From: CAIKZZ01 sp035604595
GTDB lineage: Bacteria; Pseudomonadota; Gammaproteobacteria; Steroidobacterales; Steroidobacteraceae
DNA: 64,000 nt
Assembly: GCA_035604595.1 (NCBI GenBank)
Contig: DATNIE010000013.1
Coordinates: forward strand, 65,693 to 129,692
Direction: 5' to 3'
Shown here: piece by piece, positions 26,500-35,330 of the stretch
Position numbering within the stretch: the first letter of the stretch is position 1
Layout: each line of letters starts with the position of its first letter
The notes under the pieces: model-generated
What the model was told of the DNA's origin: nothing
Databases searched by the model: none
What the model saw: only the letters and a program-made list of their open reading frames with translations
Position numbers and translations under genes: made by a program

Positions 26500-27821
26500 A
26501 TCCCGACCCCGGCAATCTTTCCTTCGGCCTCGTAGTACTCCGCGAGCGCGATCATCGCCTCGCGCACCAGATCTCGCTCGGCCGGCGTGAGTTCCGGGTT
26601 CCAGACATCGAAGATCAGGATCGCGCGCGGGACGTCCGAGTCGTTCCACGCCTCGTGCTCGATCGTGTCATCGAACACCCAGCCGGTGCCCACTTTCCAT
26701 TCGCGGGTCTCTCCGCCGACGCGAAATCCGCATGCCGGCGGGACGATCAGCGGCAGGTGCACCGTGAGTCGGGTGTTCGTCACACCGGTGTGTGGAGGAA
26801 TTCGCGTGCGCGCATCCAGTATCGAGAAGAAGGCCGTCGGCCCGCGGCCGGGGATGTCGACCTGCGGCGTTTCAGCGAGCGCTGCGCACGTCCGGGGGCA
26901 CCGCGCGGCGTGCGCTTCCTCGCGCCGCCCCTCATTCCAAAGAAAATACGCGCCCCAGCGCCGCGAGTGGTTGAGCTCCTTCCACTGGTTGAGTGGCAGC
27001 CCGCTGTCATAGGCGATGTACGGCTGGATCCCTGCCTGATCGGTGCTCAGCACGCCGAGCAGCTCCTCGCGGATGGAGTCGGTCGCCGGCTCGAGTGCTG
27101 CGAGCCACGGGACGCGCTCCCGGTCGAAGAACTCGTAGTTCCGAAGGTACGGGAACAGCATGAAAGTCGGCTCGGGCGTGTAGATGCGTTTGCGGCCCAG
27201 CAGCCGGTCCATGCAACGATCGAATCGTCGCCGGTCGGCAACCGAAAGGCCTTGGGTCAGCGGCGCCACCCGCCCGTCGATGACTGCGGCGAGCTCTGCG
27301 GCACCTTCGGCGATGCGTCGGCGAGCATGCTGGACGTGGGCCTCGAGCGACGGGGCCAGCCGAGTGCCGGGCGCCAGCGTCTGCACGGCGTTCCCGTAGA
27401 TGGCGCACGCAGCACGCGGCTTGTGCATCAGGTCGAGGAGCGCGGCCTTCTGCAGCAGCACGACAAGGTGCGTCGGATCAAGTGCCAGCGCACGCTCGAG
27501 TGCGGCCAGTTCCTCCTCGCGCCGCATCAGCAACCTCAGCGCAGCCGCGAGGCTCAGCCAAAACGGCACGTGGCGCGGCGCCAGTTCGACAACTTTTTTG
27601 AGCAACGCATACGCGCCCGCCGCATCACCACCCTGGAGCAGCCGGCGCGCGCGCTCGTGGAGCACCAGCGGGTGGTCCGGCAGGATCGCTTCGGCCTCGC
27701 GGAACAGGCGCGCGGCGTCCACATCGCGTCGCTCTGCGACGAGTCGCTCGACGTTCGCCATCAGCGCGACGACCCGCTGCTCACTGGCCGCGCGCGCCGC
27801 CTCTGGGGAGGCCACGTTCAT
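26496..27821 (-). CDS. TPR protein with aspartyl/asparaginyl beta-hydroxylase domain (1)
   Basis: The 441-residue protein has N-terminal TPR-like helices (to about residue 190) and a C-terminal AspH domain, a 2-oxoglutarate/Fe(II) dioxygenase fold. The iron ligands appear as R-I-P-P-H344-T-G-V and D-T-I-E-H389-E-A-W-N, with P-R-A-I-L-I-F supplying the 2-oxoglutarate Arg. AspH enzymes hydroxylate Asp/Asn in proteins or free substrates; here the target is unknown. A TATACT box ends 6 bases before the ATG, so the message may be leaderless. It is paralogous to the gene at 28.7-30.0 kb and divergent from the oxygenase gene between them. Confidence 0.85.
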   Translation of the reverse strand: MNVASPEAARAASEQRVVALMANVERLVAERRDVDAARLFREAEAILPDHPLVLHERARRLLQGGDAAGAYALLKKVVELAPRHVPFWLSLAAALRLLMRREEELAALERALALDPTHLVVLLQKAALLDLMHKPRAACAIYGNAVQTLAPGTRLAPSLEAHVQHARRRIAEGAAELAAVIDGRVAPLTQGLSVADRRRFDRCMDRLLGRKRIYTPEPTFMLFPYLRNYEFFDRERVPWLAALEPATDSIREELLGVLSTDQAGIQPYIAYDSGLPLNQWKELNHSRRWGAYFLWNEGRREEAHAARCPRTCAALAETPQVDIPGRGPTAFFSILDARTRIPPHTGVTNTRLTVHLPLIVPPACGFRVGGETREWKVGTGWVFDDTIEHEAWNDSDVPRAILIFDVWNPELTPAERDLVREAMIALAEYYEAEGKIAGVGM

Positions 27822-27827
27822 GGCGAA

Positions 27828-27833
27828 AGTATA
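27828..27833 (-). promoter_or_regulatory. -10 box giving a leaderless hydroxylase transcript
   Basis: TATACT on the minus strand ends 6 bases before the ATG at 27821. There is no Shine-Dalgarno sequence and no clear -35 box. Transcription would start at the A of the start codon. Confidence 0.45.
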
Positions 27834-27863
27834 GCGCGCCGCCCATAGCGGCCCGCACACCGT

Positions 27864-27869
27864 TACAAT
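27864..27869 (+). promoter_or_regulatory. -10-like box TACAAT before the 2OG oxygenase gene
   Basis: TACAAT lies 40 bases before the oxygenase ATG, which also has GAGG at 27899-27902. It faces the TATACT box of the divergent hydroxylase gene only 30 bases away. No -35 box is clear. Confidence 0.35.
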
Positions 27870-27909
27870 TCGCATGCCGCCCGCGACGCGGGCGACTCGA
27901 GGATCGCGC

Positions 27910-28578
27910 ATGCCGCCGCCCGACGTCGTGAGCATGTTTGCCGTACCATTCGCCTTCAGCCGCTATGGCGAGCACGCCCAGCTCAACCCGGCGCTCAAGC
28001 GCTATATCTTCGCGCAGGAGTCGGGCGGCACCGCGGCCAATCCGCGACCGCTGACCCAGCGCAACGCTGGCGTGTTCGAGAGCCACTTCAACCTGTTCCG
28101 GGAGGCCGATCCCGCCATACAGGAGCTGAAGAGGTTCTGCTGGGACCAGCTGCTCGCGGTGATCGGGCGTTTGAATGGCTACGACCGTCCGACGCTGCAG
28201 CGGCTGCAGATATACAACGACTGCTGGTTCCACATCACCCGGCGGGGCGGCTTCTTCGGCCTGCACAATCACCCGAACGCCTCCTGGAGCGGGGTCTATT
28301 GCGTCGATCCCGGCCAAAACGATGCCGCCAAGAAGGACAGCGGGCTGCTGACCTTCGTCAATCCGATGATCACCAGTGCCATGCACATGGATGCGGCGGT
28401 CGCCAAGATGCAGCTGCCCTACGGATATTCGATCGCCCACGTGCGACTCGAGCCCGGGCAGCTGGTGATCTTCCCGTCGTGGGTGCTGCACGACGTCAAG
28501 CCCTTCGAGGGCGAGGGCGAACGGGTCACGATCGCATTCAATTGCTGGTTCACGCTGCCGGATGCAGTTGCACAATGA
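27910..28578 (+). CDS. 2-oxoglutarate/Fe(II) oxygenase (TIGR02466-like)
   Basis: This is a 222-residue single-domain oxygenase. The first metal histidine probably lies in G-L-H-N-H-P-N-A-S-W-S-G-V-Y. The second lies in F-P-S-W-V-L-H-D-V-K-P-F, and the 2-oxoglutarate Arg in G-E-R-V-T-I-A-F-N. These features match a family of putative 2OG-Fe(II) oxygenases without known substrate. ATG 27910 has GAGG 7 bases upstream; ATG 27874 would place the ribosome-binding site inside the gene. It is encoded between, and divergently from one of, two AspH-type paralogues. Confidence 0.8.
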   Translation: MPPPDVVSMFAVPFAFSRYGEHAQLNPALKRYIFAQESGGTAANPRPLTQRNAGVFESHFNLFREADPAIQELKRFCWDQLLAVIGRLNGYDRPTLQRLQIYNDCWFHITRRGGFFGLHNHPNASWSGVYCVDPGQNDAAKKDSGLLTFVNPMITSAMHMDAAVAKMQLPYGYSIAHVRLEPGQLVIFPSWVLHDVKPFEGEGERVTIAFNCWFTLPDAVAQ

Positions 28579-28710
28579 CTGCGGGCGGGATGGCGGTTGG
28601 TCGCTCCGGGCTGACCGGGGCTGCAAAGTGCTCGGGAACGGCGGCTGCCGGCGCGGGCGCTCGTCCGGGGACCTGGGGCGCCGCTATGCGCCGGGTAGCG
28701 AAGGAGTCGG

Positions 28711-30009
28711 ATGAACACGTCGCAAATTGATGATCGCCGCATTCGGCAACTGATCGAGTTGTCGACACAGGCGTTCGCCGGCGGGCGCACGCAGGATGCG
28801 GACCGGCTGCTGCGGCAAGCACAGGCCGAAGCCCCGCGCCATGTCACGGTGCTCAATGAAACCGCGCGGCGCCTGCTGCTCGCCGGCAACCCGGCGGGCG
28901 CCCACCAGGTACTTGCGCAGGCACTGGAAATCGATCCCTCCAATTCGACGTTGCGGCTCAACCTGGCGGCGGCACTGCGTGGGCTCGGCCGCTCCGGCGA
29001 AGAGATGGCGGCGATCGACCAAGTCCTCGCGGCCGAACCGCGCAATGTGCGCGCGTTGTTGCAGAAAGGGTCGCTGCAGGAACTCCAGGGTCAGCCGCGC
29101 GCCGCGGCCATGACTTTCCGCCATACGTTGCAGATGATCCCGCCGGGATTCGAGCCGCCGCAGCAGCTGAAGCCGATCCTGCAACAAGCGAAGGACGTGG
29201 TCGCGGCGAACGACCGGGCACTCGAGGCATTTCTGGAGGACCGGCTCAAGGACATGCGAGCACGCTATCCGGGGGAGCCTTTGGGACGCTTCGAGAAGTG
29301 CCTTGCAACGATGCTGCAAAAGCAACCCATTTACCGGCAGCAGCCTTCGTTCATGTACTTCCCCGGCTTGCCGGCGATCGAGTTCTACGAACGCAGTGAT
29401 TTTCCGTGGCTCGATTCGATCGAGGCCGCGACGGCCGATATCCGAGCGGAGCTGCTCGGCGTGCTCGCCGACGGTACCGAGATGCTGCAGCCTTACGTTG
29501 CGATTGGCGACGGCGTACCGCTGGACCAGTGGAAGGAACTCAACCACTCGCGCCGCTGGGGTGTCTATTACCTGTGGCGCGAAGGCGTTGCTTTTCCAGA
29601 CCACATCGCGCGCTGCCCGCGGACGGTTGCGGCACTCGAGGCGTGGCCGCGCTGCGACGTGCCGGGCTGCGGACCGACCGCCGTGTTTTCCATTCTCGAT
29701 GCCAAGACCCGAATCCCGCCCCACACGGGTGTCAGCAACACCCGGCTCGTCGTGCACCTGCCACTGATCATCCCGCCCGGCTGCAGCTTTCGGGTCGGCG
29801 CAGAACGACGCGAGTGGCAGCCGGGGAAGGCCTTCGTCTTCGACGATACGATGGAGCACGAGGCGTGGAACGACAGCGACGTGCCGAGGGCCGTGCTGAT
29901 CCTCGATATCTGGAGTCCGCTTCTCAGCGCGGCGGAGCGGGATCTCGTGCGTTCGCTGACTGCCGGAGTCGGCGAGTGGTACGGCATCTCGTCGTACGGC
30001 GGCGTCTAG
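28711..30009 (+). CDS. TPR protein with aspartyl/asparaginyl beta-hydroxylase domain (2)
   Basis: The 432-residue protein has TPR-like helices in the first 180 residues and an AspH domain with P-P-H338-T-G-V, M-E-H383-E-A-W-N and P-R393. The two histidines are 45 residues apart, exactly as in paralogue 1, and both proteins share N-H-S-R-R-W-G and W-N-D-S-D-V-P-R-A. AAGGAG lies well placed before the ATG. It follows the 2OG oxygenase by 132 bases on the same strand and probably shares its transcript. Substrate unknown. Confidence 0.85.
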   Translation: MNTSQIDDRRIRQLIELSTQAFAGGRTQDADRLLRQAQAEAPRHVTVLNETARRLLLAGNPAGAHQVLAQALEIDPSNSTLRLNLAAALRGLGRSGEEMAAIDQVLAAEPRNVRALLQKGSLQELQGQPRAAAMTFRHTLQMIPPGFEPPQQLKPILQQAKDVVAANDRALEAFLEDRLKDMRARYPGEPLGRFEKCLATMLQKQPIYRQQPSFMYFPGLPAIEFYERSDFPWLDSIEAATADIRAELLGVLADGTEMLQPYVAIGDGVPLDQWKELNHSRRWGVYYLWREGVAFPDHIARCPRTVAALEAWPRCDVPGCGPTAVFSILDAKTRIPPHTGVSNTRLVVHLPLIIPPGCSFRVGAERREWQPGKAFVFDDTMEHEAWNDSDVPRAVLILDIWSPLLSAAERDLVRSLTAGVGEWYGISSYGGV

Positions 30010-30332
30010 CGCCTGTCGCGATTCACCGGCAGTTTTGGTGACAGACCGGACGCGTACGCAGCCATTGAAGCGGGCTCGGAACGCGCTCTGTGGCGCAAAT
30101 CGAACAGGAAGCATTCGCCTCGCGGCCAGTGGCGGACGGACCACCCGTGGGGTAGGCTATGCGCTGCTCGCGACGCATTGACGGCGTCGGTTCGAAGCGA
30201 TAATCCGGGCACCAGCGCAGGACAAAGGGCATGACGACGCGCCCAGACGGCGCCTCGACATGGTCTGACAGCGAATAAGTTCGACGCCTGCACACGATTG
30301 GTGGGGCGACGACGCAACAACAGGGAGTGCAC
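30010..30332. other. Intergenic region before TonB receptor 2
   Basis: The 323 bases contain the promoter candidate for the receptor and no gene that I can support. No terminator hairpin with a U-tract was found after the hydroxylase gene. Confidence 0.5.
30178..30204 (+). promoter_or_regulatory. Possible promoter of TonB receptor 2
   Basis: TTGACG (30178-30183) and GATAAT (30199-30204) are good matches to -35 and -10 boxes, but the spacer is only 15 bases. The predicted leader is about 120 bases. Confidence 0.35.
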
Positions 30333-33230
30333 ATGACGAGTCGCAACCAAGATCGCCGGCTGGCCGCCCCGGTCGTCGGAACGCTGCTTTCCATTGTCGC
30401 CGGCGTGGCGGGTGCGCAGACCCCGCCGGCGGCGCCGGCGGGTGAAGAGAGCCTTGGCACGATCGTCGTGACCGGTTCGATGCTGCGTCGGACCGACACC
30501 GAGACTCCGAGCCCGGTCTCACTGATCACCTCGCTCGAACTTCAGCAATCCGGGTACACGGACGTATCGGATGTGTTGCGCAACCTGACGGCGAATGGAC
30601 AGGGCACATTGAGCCAGTCCTTTAACAACGCGTTCGCTGGCGGCGGTTCCGGCGTTGCGCTGCGCGGCCTGACGGTCGGCGGCACGCTGACGTTGATCGA
30701 CGGCCACCGGATGGTGGCCTACCCGCTGTCCGATGACGGGCAGCGCAGTTTCGTCGACGTCAGCTCGATCCCGTTCAGTGCGATCGATCGCGTCGAGGTA
30801 CTGAAGGATGGCGCCTCGGCCGAGTATGGCTCCGACGCGATTGCCGGTGTCGTCAACATCATCTTGAAGAAGACCTATGTCGGCTCCGAGTTCACTGCCG
30901 AGGCGGGTACTACGCAGGAGGGCGGCGGTAACATGACGCGCCTGTCGGGGATCGCCGGTACCGGCGATCTCGCCAATGACGGCTACAACATGTTTGTGAC
31001 GTTCGAGTGGCGCCATCAGGACAATATTCTGGTGGCCGACCGCCACGGGGCGTTTACCAACACTGACTGGACGAGTGTGGGCGGCGCCAATACGACGCCG
31101 GGAGCGGCGAACAATCCGTTCGTTCCGTATCCCTATAGCACGACAGGCTACCTGATCAATCCAAATACGGCCTCCGGCCAGCCCTATGCGTTTCTGCCAG
31201 GATGCAACGCCGCGCTTCAAGCGGCTAACCAATGCACGTACTCGGAGAACGGAATAGAGATCCAGCCGGAGGACTCCAACTTCAACGTCGTCGCCAAGTT
31301 CACGAAGAATCTGGCCAGCAACTGGCAGGCGACGGTGACGGCATCGTCCTTCCGCAGCACGTCCGACCAGGTGTTCCCGCCGCTGACGGTTGGTCTGGGA
31401 AGCGGTTATTTCAACACCAATCTGCCGGCCGGCGGAATCTCGAATATCGGCTGGGTGCCCGGACAGGCGCCAAAGGTCGTGCCGTTCCCGTTCTCGCCCA
31501 TCACCGTTCCGGCGAATTATCCGGGCAACCCCTTCGGAGTTCCTGCGGATCTCATCTACAGCTTTCACGAGCTGGGCATGCTGACGCAGAATTTCGAGAC
31601 GAACACCTACCGACTGGTCGCCGAAGTCAACGGCGCCGCGGCCGGCTGGGATCTCAGTGCGTCGGGCGGCATGATGTATGCGAAAACGACCTCCGTGCAG
31701 CTCGGCGGACTCGAGCCGTTGGCCTTGCAGGCCGCGTTGAACAACGGTTACCTGGTCGGCCAGAATGCCGACACCAATGCCGCGACTGCCGCGGCGCTGT
31801 TCGCGCCGCCGGCCGAGGCGACTGCCTCGAGCGTGCTCAATTTCGTCAACGTGCACGGGTCGCGCGAGCTTTGGCAGCTGCCCGGCGGACCGCTGTCACT
31901 CGGTGCCGGCGTCGAATTCTTCCAGAAGCTGTTGAATAACACTGCCCCGCCGACGGTTGCCTCGGGAGTGCAGTATGGCAACGTCACCTTTGCAATCGGC
32001 GGACAGGACGACACCGCGGCGTTCGTTGAACTCAACATGCCGCTGGCCAAGCAGCTCGAGCTCAACGCCGCGTTTCGCTACGACCACTACAACACCTACG
32101 GCTCGTCGACGACGCCGAAGTTCGGGGTGAAATACACGCCGATCCCTGAGCTGACATTCCGCGGCACCTGGGGCGAAGGCTTCCGTGCGCCGAACGTGGC
32201 CGAATCCGGCGAATCCGGCGGGACCTTCGGGGCCGCGGCAGTCCCGGACCCGATTCTCTGCCCGCATCCCGCGAACCCGAACGCGCCGGGCAATTTCCCG
32301 AGCCAGTGCGCGATCGCCTTGGTGGGTGCCGGGCTTCCAAATCCCGCGTTGCAGCCGGAAAAGTCGACCAACCTGACGGTCGGACTCATTTTCGAACCGT
32401 CCAAGTCATTCAACGTGTCCGGGGACTACTACCTGATCAAGATCAATCAAGACATCATCAGCGCGTTCGAGGCCGGAGGCCTCGTGTCTTCGACGTTCGT
32501 TCTGCCGCCCCCGGTCCGAGGCAACCCGATGCCGCTGCCATTCGTCAATCCAAACGGGACGATCAGCACTGCAACAACGCCGGTTGGATTGCTGCTGTAT
32601 CAGCCTTACCCGTACGTGAACGCGACGCAGGACAAGACCAGCGGCGTCGACATCGACATGAAAGCCCGCCTCTGGGACACGCCGGAAGCCGGGCGTCTGA
32701 CCGCGGAATTGAACTACACGCATATCATCCAGTTCGATCTTATCGCATACGGCATTACATACCAGCTGGCCGGCACCCACGGCCCGAGTGGTGTCTCCGG
32801 CGATACCGGTAATCCGAAGGACCGCGCCGCGTTGTCACTCACCTGGGATCGTGGACCAGCGTCGCTGACTGGGACCGTGAACTACATCGGCAGCTTCAAC
32901 GTGACCGATCCGTCGTCCAACCAGAATACTTGCGCCCAGGCGCTGGCGGCCGGTCTATCGCTCGAGTACGGCCCACGGTTCCTGTCTGGTGCCAACTTTC
33001 CGAGCTCGCTCTGCACCGTCGACAGTTTCACGGACGTCGACCTGTACGCGCGCTACGCGATTGGCAATCAGGTCCAACTCCACGCGTCGGTCCTGAATGT
33101 CTTCAACACGCCACCGCCGCTCGACGTCGCGACCTACGGTGGTGGCGGCGGTTCGGCGTATGACGCCGCGCTGCACCAGGCCGGCGCCGTCGGGCGGTTC
33201 TACACCGTCGGCGTGACCTACAAGTTCTAG
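30333..33230 (+). CDS. TonB-dependent outer-membrane receptor 2
   Basis: This is a 965-residue receptor with a signal peptide ending A-G-A-Q and a plug start T-I-V-V-T-G-S-M-L. Plug motifs are V-A-L-R-G-L-T-V-G-G-T-L-T-L-I-D-G-H and Y-G-S-D-A-I-A-G-V-V-N-I, and the beta-barrel ends Y-T-V-G-V-T-Y-K-F. The C-terminal Phe and barrel length are normal. GGGAG lies 5 bases before ATG 30333; the GTG at 30327 touches it and is excluded. It closes the oxygenase/sulfotransferase island, which receptor 1 opens. The ligand is unknown. Confidence 0.92.
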   Translation: MTSRNQDRRLAAPVVGTLLSIVAGVAGAQTPPAAPAGEESLGTIVVTGSMLRRTDTETPSPVSLITSLELQQSGYTDVSDVLRNLTANGQGTLSQSFNNAFAGGGSGVALRGLTVGGTLTLIDGHRMVAYPLSDDGQRSFVDVSSIPFSAIDRVEVLKDGASAEYGSDAIAGVVNIILKKTYVGSEFTAEAGTTQEGGGNMTRLSGIAGTGDLANDGYNMFVTFEWRHQDNILVADRHGAFTNTDWTSVGGANTTPGAANNPFVPYPYSTTGYLINPNTASGQPYAFLPGCNAALQAANQCTYSENGIEIQPEDSNFNVVAKFTKNLASNWQATVTASSFRSTSDQVFPPLTVGLGSGYFNTNLPAGGISNIGWVPGQAPKVVPFPFSPITVPANYPGNPFGVPADLIYSFHELGMLTQNFETNTYRLVAEVNGAAAGWDLSASGGMMYAKTTSVQLGGLEPLALQAALNNGYLVGQNADTNAATAAALFAPPAEATASSVLNFVNVHGSRELWQLPGGPLSLGAGVEFFQKLLNNTAPPTVASGVQYGNVTFAIGGQDDTAAFVELNMPLAKQLELNAAFRYDHYNTYGSSTTPKFGVKYTPIPELTFRGTWGEGFRAPNVAESGESGGTFGAAAVPDPILCPHPANPNAPGNFPSQCAIALVGAGLPNPALQPEKSTNLTVGLIFEPSKSFNVSGDYYLIKINQDIISAFEAGGLVSSTFVLPPPVRGNPMPLPFVNPNGTISTATTPVGLLLYQPYPYVNATQDKTSGVDIDMKARLWDTPEAGRLTAELNYTHIIQFDLIAYGITYQLAGTHGPSGVSGDTGNPKDRAALSLTWDRGPASLTGTVNYIGSFNVTDPSSNQNTCAQALAAGLSLEYGPRFLSGANFPSSLCTVDSFTDVDLYARYAIGNQVQLHASVLNVFNTPPPLDVATYGGGGGSAYDAALHQAGAVGRFYTVGVTYKF

Positions 33231-33658
33231 TGAGTGGCGTCGAACACTGCCTGGGCCGAGCGGGAGGCGACCGTCCTCTCGCTCGAGTCGCGCAGGACCC
33301 AGCCGCGCTGACCTGAGGGGCTCGAGGGCCGGGCGCCCAGGCTTCCCGCCCTTCGGCCACGGTGTCGACCTCAGCCGCACATCCGGCATTCCCCGCCCCG
33401 CCGGCCCAACGATCTGCGGGGCTTTTGTTTACCCGGACTGCGGCCACCTCGTCCGAGGATCTGCCTGCCGGACAACCGACCGCCTCGCCCGCCTTTCTCG
33501 CGGCGCATCTGAACTCGGACCGCTATGGTGCCGGTGTCTCCCGACGGGCTTTACAACCGGACCTTCCGGGCGGGATGCGGGAGCGTTCCTGACGTAGGGT
33601 CAGCCTCGACCCGGAGCTTATACTTCGACTGTGGCTCTTCGGGCGGGGAGCAATCACG
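33231..33658. other. Intergenic region between TonB receptor 2 and amidase
   Basis: The 428 bases hold a probable terminator (33395-33430) and a TATACT -10 box at 33619-33624 about 34 bases before the amidase ATG. No gene-like ORF was found. Confidence 0.5.
33395..33430 (+). terminator. Probable rho-independent terminator
   Basis: A perfect 7-base stem GCCCCGC/GCGGGGC with a 14-base loop is followed by TTTTGTTT. It lies about 165 bases after the receptor stop. The large loop lowers confidence. Confidence 0.5.
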
Positions 33659-35254
33659 ATGCGCAGACGCGAGTTCGTGGCAACACTCGGCGCCGCGACG
33701 GCATTCGCTCCGGGCCTGATCGCCGCCGCGCAGCACACGGCGCCGGAATCGACTGCCGCGGATGACGAAGTCGAGCGCGCCGCCGCCTTTGACGTCGCCG
33801 AGAAGTCACTCGGGGAGCTGCAGGCGGCGCTGACGAGCGGCGAGATCACCTCTGCAAGTCTTACTCTCGGCTATTTCGCGCGCATCGAACGGCTAGACCG
33901 GCGCGGACCGGCGCTGCGCGCGGTGCTCGCCCAAAACCCCGACGCCCTGACGGCCGCGCGCGCGCTCGATGCTGAACGTCGCGCGGGTCGCAGTCGAGGG
34001 CCCCTGCACGGCATACCGCTGCTGCTCAAAGACAACATCGAGTCGAACGACCCGCTCGCGACCACGGCCGGGTCGCTGGCGCTCGCCGGAGCACGGCACG
34101 CGGCCGACGCGCCGCTGGTCGCGCGGCTGCGCGCCGCCGGGGCGATCGTGCTCGGCAAGACCAACCTGAGTGAATGGGCCAATTTCCGCTCGAGCCATTC
34201 GATCAGCGGCTGGAGCGCCGTTGGCGGCCAGACCCGCAACGCTTATGCGACGGATCGCAATCCGTCCGGGTCGAGCTCGGGCTCCGCGGTCGCGACCGCC
34301 GCCAGCCTGTGCGCGGCGGCCATCGGCAGCGAGACCGACGGCTCGATCCTGGCGCCGTCGTCCGTCAACGGACTCGTTGGACTGAAGCCGACGGTGGGCC
34401 TCGTGAGTGGCCGTGGGATCGTGCCGCTGTCACCGCGCCAGGACACCGCGGGCCCGATCGCGCGTAGCGTCACGGATGCAGCGCTCTTGCTTGCCGTGCT
34501 TGCCGAGCGGCCGCTTGATGCGACAGTTTCACCGCACGACCTTGATTCATTCAGCGCGCGGGGCCTGCGGGTCGGCGTCGTGCCCGCAACCAATGCCCAC
34601 CCCGTCGTCGCGCGCGAGAGCGCCGCGTGGCCGAAGGCGCTCGAGGAGGCCGGCGCGACGCTGGTTCCGATCGAGCTGCCGAAAGGGCTCGGCGACTTCG
34701 GCGATCGCGAGTCCGAGGTTCTTCTCTATGACTTCAAGGCCGCCATCAGTGCCTACCTGGAAGGCTTGCACGGGCTAGTCCCGTACCGCTCGCTGCGCGA
34801 TCTGATCGCCTTCAACGACGCGCATGCCTCCGAGGAGCTCGTGTATTTCGGCCAGGAGCTCTTTGAGGACGCTGACAAGCGCGGCGGGCTCGATACGCCT
34901 GCCTACATCAAGACGCTCGAGGAGCTCACGGCGCTCACCGACACCGCGGGGCTGGCTCTCGTGTTTCGCGACCACTCGGTCGATGTGCTGATGGTCCCCT
35001 GCAACGGCCCGGCCGAAGCGCTCGATCTCATCTGGGGCGATCGCTCGGACGCGAGTGGCGGCTGGCCCTCGATCGCCTCCGCGGCCGCGGTCGGCGGTTA
35101 TCCGAGCATGACCGTTCCGGCAACCCGCGTCAGCGGCCTCCCGGTTGGCGCCGCCTTCGTCGCGCCGCGCTGGCGTGAGGCGCTGCTGCTCAAGGTCGGC
35201 CGCGTGTTCGAACGCGCGCTCGCAGCCCGGCGCGCGCCGAGCTATCCCGCGTAG
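33659..35254 (+). CDS. Tat-exported amidase-signature hydrolase
   Basis: The 531-residue enzyme belongs to the amidase signature family, which hydrolyses amides through a Ser-cisSer-Lys triad. The lysine is K124 in L-L-K-D-N. The serine-rich loop G-S-S-S-G-S lies at 204-209, and the nucleophile is probably S229 in E-T-D-G-S-I. The N-terminus M-R-R-R-E-F with a following hydrophobic Ala-rich stretch is a Tat signal, so it acts in the periplasm. GGGGAG lies before the ATG. It stands alone on its strand and converges with acvB. The substrate is unknown. Confidence 0.85.
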   Translation: MRRREFVATLGAATAFAPGLIAAAQHTAPESTAADDEVERAAAFDVAEKSLGELQAALTSGEITSASLTLGYFARIERLDRRGPALRAVLAQNPDALTAARALDAERRAGRSRGPLHGIPLLLKDNIESNDPLATTAGSLALAGARHAADAPLVARLRAAGAIVLGKTNLSEWANFRSSHSISGWSAVGGQTRNAYATDRNPSGSSSGSAVATAASLCAAAIGSETDGSILAPSSVNGLVGLKPTVGLVSGRGIVPLSPRQDTAGPIARSVTDAALLLAVLAERPLDATVSPHDLDSFSARGLRVGVVPATNAHPVVARESAAWPKALEEAGATLVPIELPKGLGDFGDRESEVLLYDFKAAISAYLEGLHGLVPYRSLRDLIAFNDAHASEELVYFGQELFEDADKRGGLDTPAYIKTLEELTALTDTAGLALVFRDHSVDVLMVPCNGPAEALDLIWGDRSDASGGWPSIASAAAVGGYPSMTVPATRVSGLPVGAAFVAPRWREALLLKVGRVFERALAARRAPSYPA

Positions 35255-35330
35255 GGTCCGTTGCCGCCCGGTGGGGCGCGGGGCAAGGGGAAATTCCCTA
35301 GCCTCTACTGCACCCGGCGCGTCGGGCCAT

